Assembly: GCA_964490725.1 (NCBI GenBank)
Contig: CAZBDU010000013.1
Span: 27,194-91,193 of the forward strand
DNA: 64,000 bases
Source of the DNA: CAZBDU01 sp964490725
GTDB taxonomy: Bacteria; Spirochaetota; Spirochaetia; SZUA-6; DRHE01
Direction of reading: 5' to 3'
The notes under the pieces: generated by a model
Seen by the model: only the letters and a program-made list of their open reading frames with translations
Told to the model about the DNA's origin: nothing
Database searches by the model: none
Part shown: positions 25,832 to 34,271 of the stretch, piece after piece
How positions within the stretch are numbered: position 1 is the first letter of the stretch
Layout: each line of letters begins with the position of its first letter
Position numbers and translations under genes: made by a program

Positions 25832-26736
25832 CGCCTACTCCCTGCTGTACGTGCCTTCTCCAGGTACCACAACAGGCCCACTAAAGCGTCCGTGCCGGAA
25901 GTCTTCCCATGCGCCACGGCTTTCTCGACCACCTTGAACACGGCCTGCAATGGTGCGGCCCGGGTCAGCCCTCGCACGGCAGAAAGCAGGTAGGCAGGAA
26001 AGCTCCCTCGCAGGGCCAGCCAGAGCAAGGTCCTCCCGCCCGGGCTGGAGCGGTCAAGCGTCGATCGGATACGCTCCGAGTCGATGCGCGGCGCTCCCGC
26101 GCGCTGCAGCATGAGCGCCCTCTCCCCCAGCAACATGCCGGCCAGGAAATCGTCTCCGGAAGGGGTAAAGCCTGGTCCCAGCCCTACGAGATCCTCCAGC
26201 CCCTGCAGAATCGGAGGATCAGAAGTCATTTCGACCCGGCGAAGAGTTGCAGCGGCGTACTCCCGGAAGGGGTTGGTCCCCTGCAGAGGGCCGAGTTCCC
26301 GCTGGAACCGGCCCGCCGCTTCGGATCTCGCCAGCCCGAGAAACCCTCCTGGCTCGCCGCAGGCCCCCAGGGCTCGGGCCAGGTCCGCAGCCTTCTCGGT
26401 GAGGCACCCACGCGAATCGAATTCTGATGGTGCAGCCGCGCGCACATCCCGCCCGCGCAGCCGGCCCCGCCAGAGCCGGCAGCCGCTCAGACAGACCTCG
26501 ATACTTCCGACGCGCAGGCGGGTCCCAACTCGTTTCATGACCGCTCCCACCACCGGGGGACGCCGGACCCGTTCCGGCAGCAGGACGGCCATGGCCGTCA
26601 TCCGGTCCCGGCTGTTCACGAAGGACAGAAGCAACCCGTCGTCAAGAAGGACATTAACGGCGTCTGGATAACTGGCAACCACAGCCCCCCGCCCGCAGCA
26701 GCGGTTGACATGGCAACCGACAGTCAGGCTCGTCAC
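25828..26736 (-). CDS. DUF2877 protein, AllH/YlbF-like
   Basis: A 302-residue DUF2877 protein, the family of E. coli YlbF (AllH), the third component of oxamate carbamoyltransferase. The key family motif GLGPGFTPSGDDFLAGMLLG is at about residues 191-210. The N-terminal half has SYPDAVNVLLDDGLLLSFVN. It lies 28 bases after the DUF35 gene and four bases into the amidohydrolase gene. Its presence with FdrA and DUF1116 makes the complex assignment strong. Confidence 0.87.
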   Translation of the reverse strand: MTSLTVGCHVNRCCGRGAVVASYPDAVNVLLDDGLLLSFVNSRDRMTAMAVLLPERVRRPPVVGAVMKRVGTRLRVGSIEVCLSGCRLWRGRLRGRDVRAAAPSEFDSRGCLTEKAADLARALGACGEPGGFLGLARSEAAGRFQRELGPLQGTNPFREYAAATLRRVEMTSDPPILQGLEDLVGLGPGFTPSGDDFLAGMLLGERALMLQRAGAPRIDSERIRSTLDRSSPGGRTLLWLALRGSFPAYLLSAVRGLTRAAPLQAVFKVVEKAVAHGKTSGTDALVGLLWYLEKARTAGSRR

Positions 26737-26764
26737 GCTCGTCCCATGCTCGTTTTCAGCTTGC

Positions 26765-27157
26765 TCAGGGCAGGCGGGCGAACAAGCCGTAGATCTCCTT
26801 GCCGGAGCGTTCCGTGGTCACTCCGGGCTCGGCGAGCAGCTCCATGCCGGTCTTCGGATCGTCCACTTCCAGCCGGACGCTGGCTTTCAAGCCGTTCTCG
26901 AAGGCCACGACTCCGAACAGCAGGAACTTCACGTCGTACCCTTCGGGAAGCGCGTATACCCGCGTCCAGCCCAGCAGCTTGCACTTGCCCCCCAGCGGGA
27001 CCTTCTCCCAGGGAGAGAAGAACACCGCCGACGGGTCCCGCCTGGTGTGACATTTGCCGCACACCATGGGCGCCGGGTAATAGAGCGTCCCGCAGGTCGG
27101 GCACTTGAGCGCGTTGACCTCTGCCTGTTGTTGGCCGTAAACGCTGAAATCGATCAT
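26765..27157 (-). CDS. DUF35 Zn-ribbon/OB-fold partner of thiolase-like protein
   Basis: A 130-residue DUF35 protein: an N-terminal rubredoxin-like zinc ribbon (CPTCG about residue 19, CGKC about residue 33) followed by an OB fold (KLLGWTRVYALPEG, VKFLLFGVVAFENG). Such proteins bind acyl-CoA and bridge thiolases to partner enzymes. The ATG at 27157 overlaps the thiolase stop (ATGA), the usual coupled arrangement. An upstream in-frame extension belongs to the thiolase gene in a wrong frame. Confidence 0.88.
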   Translation of the reverse strand: MIDFSVYGQQQAEVNALKCPTCGTLYYPAPMVCGKCHTRRDPSAVFFSPWEKVPLGGKCKLLGWTRVYALPEGYDVKFLLFGVVAFENGLKASVRLEVDDPKTGMELLAEPGVTTERSGKEIYGLFARLP

Positions 27158-28359
27158 TTCGTTATCCTCGAACAAATGGTGGAAACTACGTTGTTGCCGA
27201 ACCCCCCGAAGTTCACCGCCAGGCCATGCCTGGGGTTCTGGACCTGCCTTCCGTTCTCCGCCTCCCCGCGAAGTTGCTTGACCAGCTCGAAGACCTGCGA
27301 TACCCCTGTGGCTCCCACGGGGTGACCCTTGGCCTTCAGCCCGCCGGAGGTGTTCAGAGGAATGAGGCCGTCGATGCGGGTTTCTCCTCGCACGATCCCC
27401 CCCCGGGCCTTGCCCCTCTCGAAGAAGCCGACCTCCTCGGAGATGGCGATCTCCAGGATCACGAAGGCGTCGTGCAGCTCCGCGAACGAGATGTCCTTGG
27501 GTCCCAGGCCCGCCATCGCGTAGGCCCTCTCGGCGCTCAGGCGCACCGCCTCCAGGCGCAGCGGGTCCATCCGCTCGTGCACGCAGTGCACGTCCGTGGC
27601 CGAACCTACACCTGCGATCAGCACCGGCGCCTTCTGCTGGAAATGCTTCATCCTCGGAGAATCCAGGGCGCACAGCAGCAGGGCCGCCGCGCCGTCCGAG
27701 ACCGGACACATGCCATACAGGCGCAGGGGCTCGGCGATGTAGTTGTTCACCACGTCGGCGTTTTCGCCGTCGTGGATCGCCTCCAGCGTGCAGGGGACCC
27801 GCACGTGGGCGAAGGGGTTTTTCGCCGCGTTCTCGTGGTCCTTCACGGCCACCATGGCCAGTTCCCGCTCGGTCAGGCCGTAGCGCTCCATGTACATGCG
27901 CGTGAAAATGCCCCCGAAAGCCGGCAGGGTGAGCCCCAAGTCATACTCGGCCTGGGGGTGCAGCAGCGTGGCCACGGCATCCGTCCCTATCCAGCCGGTG
28001 ACCGCCCGCATCAGTTCCCCCCCGGTGACCAGCACCACATCGGCCATCCCGCTGGCGATGGCCATCACGCCCATCTTCACCGCGCTGGCTCCGCTGGCAG
28101 GGCCGTTCTCCACCAGCTCGGCCATCACCGGCTCCAGGCCGAGCCTGCTGGCCAGCGCCGAGGCGATCCCCGTCTGGTGGTTGAGGATCCCCCCGGCCAT
28201 GTTGGCCACCAGCAGCTGGTCGACGATCTTGCGCTCCTTCAGGATCCCGGCATCCTCCAGGGCGCTGCAGGCCGCGAAGCCCATGATGTCCACCAGGTCG
28301 AACTCGCTCAGGTTCCCGAAAACCGTGTGTCCGATTCCGACGATTCCTACTTTCCTCAT
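27154..28359 (-). CDS. thiolase-like protein lacking the nucleophilic Cys
   Basis: A 401-residue protein of the thiolase/SCP-x superfamily (MRKVGIVGIGHTVFGNLSEF at the start, ELHDAFVILEIAISEEVGFF about residue 295, GGLKAKGHPVGATGVSQV about 346). His of HDAF and GHP are kept. In the active-site loop, normally ENACASG, the sequence is ENGPASG, with Pro87 where the acyl-accepting Cys should be. Ordinary thiolysis or Claisen condensation through an acyl-enzyme is therefore unlikely. With DUF35 it may act as an acyl-CoA or aldol-type lyase/ligase scaffold. It is coupled to DUF35 and 11 bases from the GNAT-like gene. Confidence 0.85.
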   Translation of the reverse strand: MRKVGIVGIGHTVFGNLSEFDLVDIMGFAACSALEDAGILKERKIVDQLLVANMAGGILNHQTGIASALASRLGLEPVMAELVENGPASGASAVKMGVMAIASGMADVVLVTGGELMRAVTGWIGTDAVATLLHPQAEYDLGLTLPAFGGIFTRMYMERYGLTERELAMVAVKDHENAAKNPFAHVRVPCTLEAIHDGENADVVNNYIAEPLRLYGMCPVSDGAAALLLCALDSPRMKHFQQKAPVLIAGVGSATDVHCVHERMDPLRLEAVRLSAERAYAMAGLGPKDISFAELHDAFVILEIAISEEVGFFERGKARGGIVRGETRIDGLIPLNTSGGLKAKGHPVGATGVSQVFELVKQLRGEAENGRQVQNPRHGLAVNFGGFGNNVVSTICSRITK

Positions 28360-28370
28360 CCCGAGCCTCG

Positions 28371-29063
28371 CTAGCTCCCGCGCTTGAAACCGGGGATCTG
28401 CGGATAGCTTTCAGGCATCCTCAGCCTGGCGGCGCCGGCCAGCAGCTCAGGCGGGACCGGCCGGCTGCCGGTGACCTTCTGGCTCTTCACCGCGTCGTAC
28501 AGGGCGCGGGTCAGCACGTAGGTGGGAACTCCGCCCAGCTCGTGGTGGATCTTGGGGTACAACGCCTCCCGGTTCTCCAGCTCGTACTCGATCATCCAGC
28601 GCTTGAAACCGATCGGGCTTTCGGCCACGATCCAGACTTCCTTCTCGCCCAGGATCTCCAGGTGGTGCTCCATCTTGGCCGCAAAGAGCTGGGCGCCGAT
28701 CCGCAGCCCCCGCTTGATCGTCAGGGTGTGGTGGCTCATACCGAGATTCTGGTCCACGTGACGGCTGGTCACGATGCCGGCAATCTCCCCGTCGATGGCG
28801 CCCACGATCACAAACTCGTTGGCCACCCGGTAGCGGAACCAGCCCAGGATCTCCGCGTACATCCGCGCCGCCACGATGTCGTAGAAGTCCTTCGGCACTC
28901 CAAGAAGCGGATACACCGTCCCCAACAATACCCCCGCTTCTTCTCTCCTAACCTCGCGAACCACCATCCGCTCCCCGTCGGCCAGGGTAATCACCTTGGG
29001 CGGGTATGGTTTCAGCGCCACCTCCGGCGGCCTGAGTTTCTTTTCCAGTTCGTCGACAGCCAT
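28371..29063 (-). CDS. GNAT-like protein of unknown function
   Basis: A 230-residue protein with a GNAT-like core: RMVVREVRREEAGVLLGTVY, then NEFVIVGAIDGEIAGIVTSR (beta strands), then TIKRGLRIGAQLFAAKMEHH, which occupies the place of the acetyl-CoA pyrophosphate loop and helix, and EVWIVAESPIGFKRWMIEY. I do not recognise a specific family. It lies between the TenA-like and thiolase-like genes in the operon, so an acyl-CoA related role is possible. Its own start is well placed 67 bases after the TenA-like stop. Confidence 0.55.
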   Translation of the reverse strand: MAVDELEKKLRPPEVALKPYPPKVITLADGERMVVREVRREEAGVLLGTVYPLLGVPKDFYDIVAARMYAEILGWFRYRVANEFVIVGAIDGEIAGIVTSRHVDQNLGMSHHTLTIKRGLRIGAQLFAAKMEHHLEILGEKEVWIVAESPIGFKRWMIEYELENREALYPKIHHELGGVPTYVLTRALYDAVKSQKVTGSRPVPPELLAGAARLRMPESYPQIPGFKRGS

Positions 29064-29130
29064 TCCTGACTCCTCTTGCTCTCTGTTGGTGTCTTATCGC
29101 CGGCCAACAGCCGGCGCTCGGTCGCGACAA

Positions 29131-29811
29131 TTATGCGGTGCCGGCCATCCGCTCCAGGGCGTCCCAGAACCACAGCTCGTAGGTCTGTATCAGGCGGGCC
29201 ACCCTTACCAAGGCCTTTTCCGGGACCCCTTGCTGGAGGCCGCGCCGCATGGCGGCGAGGGTGAGCTCGTCGAACGGCGCGTCCGGCGGGGGGACCTCAT
29301 GAAACGGGCTCAGGAAAGCCACGGCTTGGCGGGGCACCCCGTACCCGTCCGCCAGCCCATCCGCGACGCGCTTGCAGGCGGACCACCAGGCCGAGAAGTT
29401 CGAGGCGAAAGCGACGAGCACTTCGGCCTCGCTGCCGTGGAGGGCCAGGCGGGCGAAGTAGGAGGGGTAGGCCTGGCACCTGGGATCCGGCTCGTGTTCC
29501 TCCAGTGCGGAGGCTTTGCAGCCGAGGGCTTCGGCCAGCCTGCGGATATGAGCCTGGGCGTATTGCTCGTTTTCCACCAATTCGCGGAAGAAGTCGGCGG
29601 AAGGCGCCTCCTTGAAGCGCCCGTACAGGTGCTTCGAGGAGGGCAGATCGCTAGCCACGATGTGGTACTCCTCCAGCGGGAGAATCGCGACCTGGGCCTT
29701 CGAATACTCCCGGGCTTCGACCTTCCGCAAGAAGGGGTGGTCGAGCAATCGAGACTCGAAGGGTTCCAAGGCCTTCCTGATCTGCTTGAATACCGACTGG
29801 GCTGGATCCAC
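29131..29811 (-). CDS. TenA/PqqC-like heme-oxygenase-fold protein
   Basis: A 226-residue all-helical protein of the TenA/THI-4/PqqC superfamily. Features are a helix with LPLEEYHIVASDLPSSKHLY near residue 45, a middle helix FASNFSAWWSACKRVADGL near 135, and the C-terminal QTYELWFWDALERM, which matches the YE..FW end of TenA-type thiaminase II. TenA enzymes hydrolyse aminopyrimidines, and other members are metal oxidases. In this operon a C-N bond cleavage on a pyrimidine-like compound would fit, but that is inference. It follows the binding-protein gene by 60 bases. Confidence 0.75.
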   Translation of the reverse strand: MDPAQSVFKQIRKALEPFESRLLDHPFLRKVEAREYSKAQVAILPLEEYHIVASDLPSSKHLYGRFKEAPSADFFRELVENEQYAQAHIRRLAEALGCKASALEEHEPDPRCQAYPSYFARLALHGSEAEVLVAFASNFSAWWSACKRVADGLADGYGVPRQAVAFLSPFHEVPPPDAPFDELTLAAMRRGLQQGVPEKALVRVARLIQTYELWFWDALERMAGTA

Positions 29812-29871
29812 TCGCTGCCTCCCGTCAAACGCCCGCCGGCTAACCGCGCCGGCGGGCCGAGGAAAACTACC

Positions 29872-30930
29872 CTACTTGATGATCACCTCATTGACCAGCT
29901 CGACCTTCAGCGCGCCGCTTTTGAGCTTCTTCTCCACATCCGCGGCGGCATTCTTCACATTGTCCGGCACGACCGAGCTCCACTTGCCCAGATAGATCGA
30001 CCCATCCTTCGCGCTCAGCGGCCTGAAGTACCACTGCTTGCGGTAGGCGGCGAAGTTCCCCTTGGCCACCGCCTCGATGGCGCCCGTCAGGGGCGTGGAC
30101 CAATCCATCACCACGCTGGTGAGAACGGTGTTCGGAGCCACATCCAGCTTGTCCATGTACATGGGGATGATGTAGATCCCTCTGCTCTGGGCTTCGAGGA
30201 TGGCGGAGTTGTCGTCCATTTCCGTGAAGACCACGTCGCAGCCCTGCTGGGCAAGGCTGTTCACCGCATCGCGGGTCTCCGCCGGGGCAATGTAGTCCCC
30301 GATGTAGATGACCTTCACCTCGATGTCCGGCTTGGCGGCCTTGGCGCCGAAGTAGAAGCAGTTGGAGTAGCGGTTCAGCGGCGGCGCCTCGAAGGGCTGC
30401 AGGACGCCGATCTTGTTTTTCTTGCTCATCAGGGCGGCCGTGTAGCCGGCCAGGTAGTTGCCCTCCCAGGGGGTGTCGCCGGCCAGCACGAGGTTCTCCG
30501 GCGTCTTGTCCGGCGTGTACTTGCCGGTTTCCGGATCGCTGGCGTACAACCGCGGGTCCAGCTGCAGCTCGCAGACGAAGGCCACCTTCGGGAACTGCTT
30601 TGCCACCGTGACCACCTGCTCCAGGTAGATGTCGCTGTGGGCGAAAATCAGGTCCACCCCACGGGAAGCCCAGTTGCGGATGATCTTCTCCGCGTCCTGG
30701 GTGGTGGTGCCTTCGCTCAGGCTCAGCTTGAAGGGCACCTTCTCCTGCGCCTTGATCAGTCCGGCATAGGCCGACGGGTCCCAGGTCCCCTCGTTGGCAT
30801 GGCCGTACATGACAGCCACCACCTCCAGCTCCTTTTTGGGGGCGCTTTCGCTGCCGCCGCCGGCGAACACCATCTGGCCCACCAGGCCGAGAAGCAGAAC
30901 CACGCCGAGAAGCAGGTAACCTTTCTTCAT
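29872..30930 (-). CDS. BMP-family (PnrA-like) ABC solute-binding protein
   Basis: A 352-residue periplasmic binding protein of the basic-membrane-protein family, usually binding nucleosides, nucleobases or riboflavin. From the ATG at 30930 (AGGAGG upstream) it has a signal peptide ending QMVFAGGGSES, a spirochaete-style site without a lipobox Cys. The mature part has VVAVMYGHANEGTWDPSAYA, IRNWASRGVDLIFAHSDIYL and GDTPWEGNYLAGYTAALMS. A second possible start, GTG at 31005 with a perfect AAAGGAGGTGAT nine bases upstream, would add 25 residues before the signal peptide. It belongs with the flanking permeases and ATPase. Confidence 0.9.
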   Translation of the reverse strand: MKKGYLLLGVVLLLGLVGQMVFAGGGSESAPKKELEVVAVMYGHANEGTWDPSAYAGLIKAQEKVPFKLSLSEGTTTQDAEKIIRNWASRGVDLIFAHSDIYLEQVVTVAKQFPKVAFVCELQLDPRLYASDPETGKYTPDKTPENLVLAGDTPWEGNYLAGYTAALMSKKNKIGVLQPFEAPPLNRYSNCFYFGAKAAKPDIEVKVIYIGDYIAPAETRDAVNSLAQQGCDVVFTEMDDNSAILEAQSRGIYIIPMYMDKLDVAPNTVLTSVVMDWSTPLTGAIEAVAKGNFAAYRKQWYFRPLSAKDGSIYLGKWSSVVPDNVKNAAADVEKKLKSGALKVELVNEVIIK

Positions 30931-31014
30931 CTTCTCTCCTCCTTCACCAAAGATGAGACAGGCGCGGCCGAAGCCGTGCTCCTGTCGATCCGAAGCCCAA
31001 TACACTCGCTCTCT

Positions 31015-31026
31015 ATCACCTCCTTT
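31015..31026 (-). promoter_or_regulatory. perfect anti-16S-complementary ribosome site upstream of BMP protein
   Basis: The minus strand reads AAAGGAGGTGAT, fully complementary to the 16S rRNA tail, nine bases before a GTG (31005) in frame with the binding-protein gene. The likelier signal-peptide start at 30930 has its own AGGAGG. The upstream site may drive an N-terminally extended product, or load ribosomes for high expression. Confidence 0.5.
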
Positions 31027-31045
31027 CGGCAGCGTTCCAGCGATG

Positions 31046-31972
31046 TTATTCCCGGTAGTAGGGCTGCCCCAGAGCCGAGGGAATGCGGGACTTCCCGGAT
31101 CTGGACATGATCAGGATCAGGACGAAGAGGGTGACGATGTACGGCAGGGCCGTCAGGAACTCGGAAGGCACCCGCACGCCGATCACCTGCAGCCTGATCT
31201 GCAGCCCGTTGATGCCGGCGAACAGCAGGCAGCCCCACAGGATGTTGGCCGGCCGCCAGCGGCCGAAGATGATGATGATGAACGCGATCCACCCCCGCCC
31301 GGCTACCATGCCCTGGGTGTAGCCCTGGAGGAAGTCGACGGCCAGGTAGGAGCCGGCCACCCCGACCAGTCCGGCCCCCAGGGTCACGCTCGCCTGCCGC
31401 AGCAGGAACAGGTCCACCCCGGCGGCATCCACCACCGCCGGGTTCTCCCCCGCCGCCCGCATGAACGCCCCGGGACGCGTGCCGTAGAGGAACCAGGACA
31501 CCGCGACCAGCAGGGCGATCGAAAGCACGAAGATCACGTCCAGGTCCAGGATCAGGCCGAGCCCCCGGCTTCGGTCGGACAGCCCCAGCATTTCCGCGAT
31601 GGACTTGAAGCCGACGGTGGATTGATCGAAAGGGATGTACAGCTTGTAGAGGAAGCTGGCGAGCCCCAGCCCCACGAACCAGAGGCCGAAGCCGATGACG
31701 ATCTGGTCAAGGTTGAAGCGGATCGAGAGGGTGGACAGGATCAACCCGAAAATGAGCCCGCCGCCGAAACCGAACAGCAGCCCCATCCAGGGGGATTTGC
31801 TCACGAAGAAGCCGATCATCCCCAAGGCACAGCCCAGGGTCATGTTGCCCTCCATGCTGATGTCATAGATGCCGACCCTCTGGGAAAGGAAGCCGCCCAG
31901 GGCGGCGATCAGGTAGATGGGCAGGATGTTCAGCGTGGAGAAAAAGAGGTTCAGCAGCAGGTCGCCTACCAT
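31046..31972 (-). CDS. BMP-type ABC transporter permease, second subunit
   Basis: A permease of about 308 residues of the nucleoside-type branch (YufQ-like), with around nine hydrophobic segments: LNILPIYLIAALGGFLSQ at the N-terminus, ISMEGNMTLGCALG near residue 50, and the loop MRAAGENPAVVDAAGVDLF near 155. I chose the ATG at 31972, with GGGAG seven bases upstream, over a TTG at 31990. The start overlaps the M20 peptidase stop by seven bases. Oddly, a peptidase gene separates it from its partner permease. Together with the ATPase at 34.3-35.8 kb and the BMP protein it completes an importer. Confidence 0.9.
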   Translation of the reverse strand: MVGDLLLNLFFSTLNILPIYLIAALGGFLSQRVGIYDISMEGNMTLGCALGMIGFFVSKSPWMGLLFGFGGGLIFGLILSTLSIRFNLDQIVIGFGLWFVGLGLASFLYKLYIPFDQSTVGFKSIAEMLGLSDRSRGLGLILDLDVIFVLSIALLVAVSWFLYGTRPGAFMRAAGENPAVVDAAGVDLFLLRQASVTLGAGLVGVAGSYLAVDFLQGYTQGMVAGRGWIAFIIIIFGRWRPANILWGCLLFAGINGLQIRLQVIGVRVPSEFLTALPYIVTLFVLILIMSRSGKSRIPSALGQPYYRE

Positions 31973-33231
31973 GTCCCACTCCCCCCGCAATACGCGTAGC
32001 TGAAGGCGGCGTACAGCTTGGCGGCTTCCACGAGCTGGGAAATCTCGATCTTCTCATTGATGGCGTGGGCCTCCTCCAGCCGGCCGGGACCGCAGATGAC
32101 CACCGGGATGCCGCTTTCGGAGAACCAGCCGGCATCGCTGACCGACGGCCAGACCACGCTCTGCGCCTCGCGGCCCAGCACCTTGCTGAAAGTCCTGCCC
32201 AGGAGCTGCACCTGCGGATCATCCAGCCTCACCTCCGAGGCAGGAAAGATCTCGCCCCGGTCCCGGAACATGGAGCTGCCGCCGAAAATGACTTCGGGCG
32301 GGTTGTTCCTCAGCCAGGGGTCCGCCTGGCAGACGGCGTTCAGGTGCGACAGCACCTCCGCCTTGATCGCTTCCAAACGCTCGTTGGGCAGGTAGTGGAT
32401 GGTGTACCAGAGGGAGCACTCGTCGGCGATGAAGGCCGGGTGCCGCCCTCCCTTGATGACCGCCGGGTTGATGGTGTTGGCCCCGGCAGGCATGCCCTGG
32501 TAGCCCTTCGTGACCGCCCAGTGCCGCTCCAGCTCCTGCATCCCTCGCAGGATGTGAACCATCTTCTCGATGGCGCTGGCCGCCTCTATTCCGCCCCCGG
32601 CGTGGATCATCCGCGAGCGCAGCCCGTCGTGGTAGGTCTTGGGGCTGCGCACAATGACCCACATGGTCACCACGCCCCCCTGCCCTCCGATCTTCAGCTC
32701 CGACGGCTCGGGGATGATGGCGAAATCGCCCCGGAACCCCTTCTCCAGCAGCGTCTTCGTGCCGTGTTCCCCGGCCTCCTCTCCGATCACCGACTGGAAC
32801 ATCAGCGACCCATCCAACTGCACGCCCAGGTCGGTGAGCGTCTTGATGGCCCAGTAGGCCGCCGCCATCCCGCCTTTCATGTCCGCCGAACCCCGACCGT
32901 AGAGGTAGCGGCTGTCGCTGCGGGCGGTGAACGGCTCGAAGTCCCACTTCTCCTCCGGGTTGACCTGGGCCACGTCCACGTGGCCGTTGAACACCAGGGT
33001 GCGCTGGCCGCGCTTCCCGGGTTTGACTCCCACCAGGAGAGGCTCCTGCGGGTACAGGTCGAACATCTCGGTCTGGAGCCCCGCCTGCCGAAGCCGCTCG
33101 GCCAGCCACTTCTGGATACCCGCCGTGTTGTGCGCCGGCGGGTCGGGCGTGGCGAAACCGATCAGCCGGCCCGCGAAATCCAGCAGCTCGCCGCTGGAGT
33201 CCTCAATAGCCTGAAGGATTCTCTCCACCAT
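31966..33231 (-). CDS. M20-family metallohydrolase (ArgE/DapE/YgeY-like)
   Basis: A 421-residue dinuclear-zinc amidohydrolase/peptidase. Ligands are in place: VFNGHVDVAQ (His), GRGSADMKGGM (bridging Asp), GEEAGEHGT (catalytic Glu pair), IIPEPSE (Glu) and EEAHAINEKI (His near the C-terminus). Members cleave N-acyl, N-carbamoyl or succinyl amino acids. YgeY of the uric-acid pathway is in this family. It shares one base with the upstream permease stop (TGATG) and sits inside the transporter genes, so its substrate is probably the imported compound or its early product. Confidence 0.9.
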   Translation of the reverse strand: MVERILQAIEDSSGELLDFAGRLIGFATPDPPAHNTAGIQKWLAERLRQAGLQTEMFDLYPQEPLLVGVKPGKRGQRTLVFNGHVDVAQVNPEEKWDFEPFTARSDSRYLYGRGSADMKGGMAAAYWAIKTLTDLGVQLDGSLMFQSVIGEEAGEHGTKTLLEKGFRGDFAIIPEPSELKIGGQGGVVTMWVIVRSPKTYHDGLRSRMIHAGGGIEAASAIEKMVHILRGMQELERHWAVTKGYQGMPAGANTINPAVIKGGRHPAFIADECSLWYTIHYLPNERLEAIKAEVLSHLNAVCQADPWLRNNPPEVIFGGSSMFRDRGEIFPASEVRLDDPQVQLLGRTFSKVLGREAQSVVWPSVSDAGWFSESGIPVVICGPGRLEEAHAINEKIEISQLVEAAKLYAAFSYAYCGGSGTW

Positions 33232-34271
33232 CAGCGCACCTCCCAGGCCGCGGTCATCCTGCCCTCCAGCCAGGTGGCGGAGACCACGCAGAGCAGCAAA
33301 AGCCCGACGAACACCTGCGAGAAGGTCGCCGGAATGCCCGCCAGGGTCAGCGAGGTGGCGCCCACCAGGACTCCGGAGATGAAAATGCTCACAAAGGGCA
33401 GAGCGACGATGTTCTCCCGGGCGAGCATGACCACCACGATGGCAGTGAAGCCGTAGCCTCCGGTGACATTCTTCTCCATCCGGAAAAAGTCCCCGACGAT
33501 CTCCACCGTTCCGCCGAGGGCCGAAACGGCACCGCTCAGCACCATGATGATCAGGGTGAGCGAGCGCATGCTCATCCCGGCCAGGCGCGCGGATTCCCGG
33601 CTCAACCCCACGGCCTGCAAACGGAAGCCGAGCGTGGTCGAGCTGAGGATGAACCAGATCGCCGGCACGATGACCAGGGCGACGAGGAAGGTGACGTTCA
33701 GCGGGTACTGCAGGAACGGCATGTGCGCCTGGGGCAGGATCTCGGAGGTCCGCGGGTAGTTGGGGTTGGGCATGGACATGGGGCCGTAGATCAGGTAGTC
33801 CATCAGCTTCAGGGCAATGTAGTTCATCATCAGAGTGGAAAGCATCTCGTGGACCCCGAAGCGGTTCTTCAAGTATCCGGATATCCCCGACCAGATGCCC
33901 CCTCCCACCAGGGAAACCACGAAGATCAGCAGCAGCAGTACATAAGCGGGCAGGCGCAGGTACAGCCCCAGGGCGGTGGAAAGGATGGCCCCGATCGCCA
34001 TCTGCCCTTCGGCGCCCAGGTTCCACAGCCCGCAACGGAAGGCTGTGATCATCCCCGCGCCGGCGATCATGATGGGAGTTGCCTTGGCCAGCACCTCCAG
34101 CAGGCCGTAGACCGAGAAGAAGCTCTGGGAGAAGAACTCCCCGTAGGCGCCGATAGGGTCCTTGCCGGTGAACAGGAGGATGAAAAGACCGCCCAGGACA
34201 AAGGCCATCACAATGGCCGTCACGTAGGCCAGGGGCTTGCTGAGCCTGGCTAGGTTTTGTCTTTGGGACAT
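33231..34271 (-). CDS. BMP-type ABC transporter permease, first subunit
   Basis: A 346-residue YufP-like permease: an N-terminal helix AYVTAIVMAFVLGGLFILLF, the family motif AFRCGLWNLGAEGQMAIG near residue 80, GVHEMLSTLMMNYIALKLMD near 140 and the loop VGLSRESARLAGMSMRSLTL near 235. The start ATG at 34271 lies 22 bases inside the end of the ATPase gene. Frame extension upstream is the ATPase in a wrong frame. Confidence 0.92.
   Translation of the reverse strand: MSQRQNLARLSKPLAYVTAIVMAFVLGGLFILLFTGKDPIGAYGEFFSQSFFSVYGLLEVLAKATPIMIAGAGMITAFRCGLWNLGAEGQMAIGAILSTALGLYLRLPAYVLLLLIFVVSLVGGGIWSGISGYLKNRFGVHEMLSTLMMNYIALKLMDYLIYGPMSMPNPNYPRTSEILPQAHMPFLQYPLNVTFLVALVIVPAIWFILSSTTLGFRLQAVGLSRESARLAGMSMRSLTLIIMVLSGAVSALGGTVEIVGDFFRMEKNVTGGYGFTAIVVVMLARENIVALPFVSIFISGVLVGATSLTLAGIPATFSQVFVGLLLLCVVSATWLEGRMTAAWEVR

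Noticed and set aside
28996..31110. A 704-codon + strand open frame
   Set aside because: It is antisense to the GNAT-like, TenA-like and BMP genes. The signal peptide and family motifs are on the minus strand.
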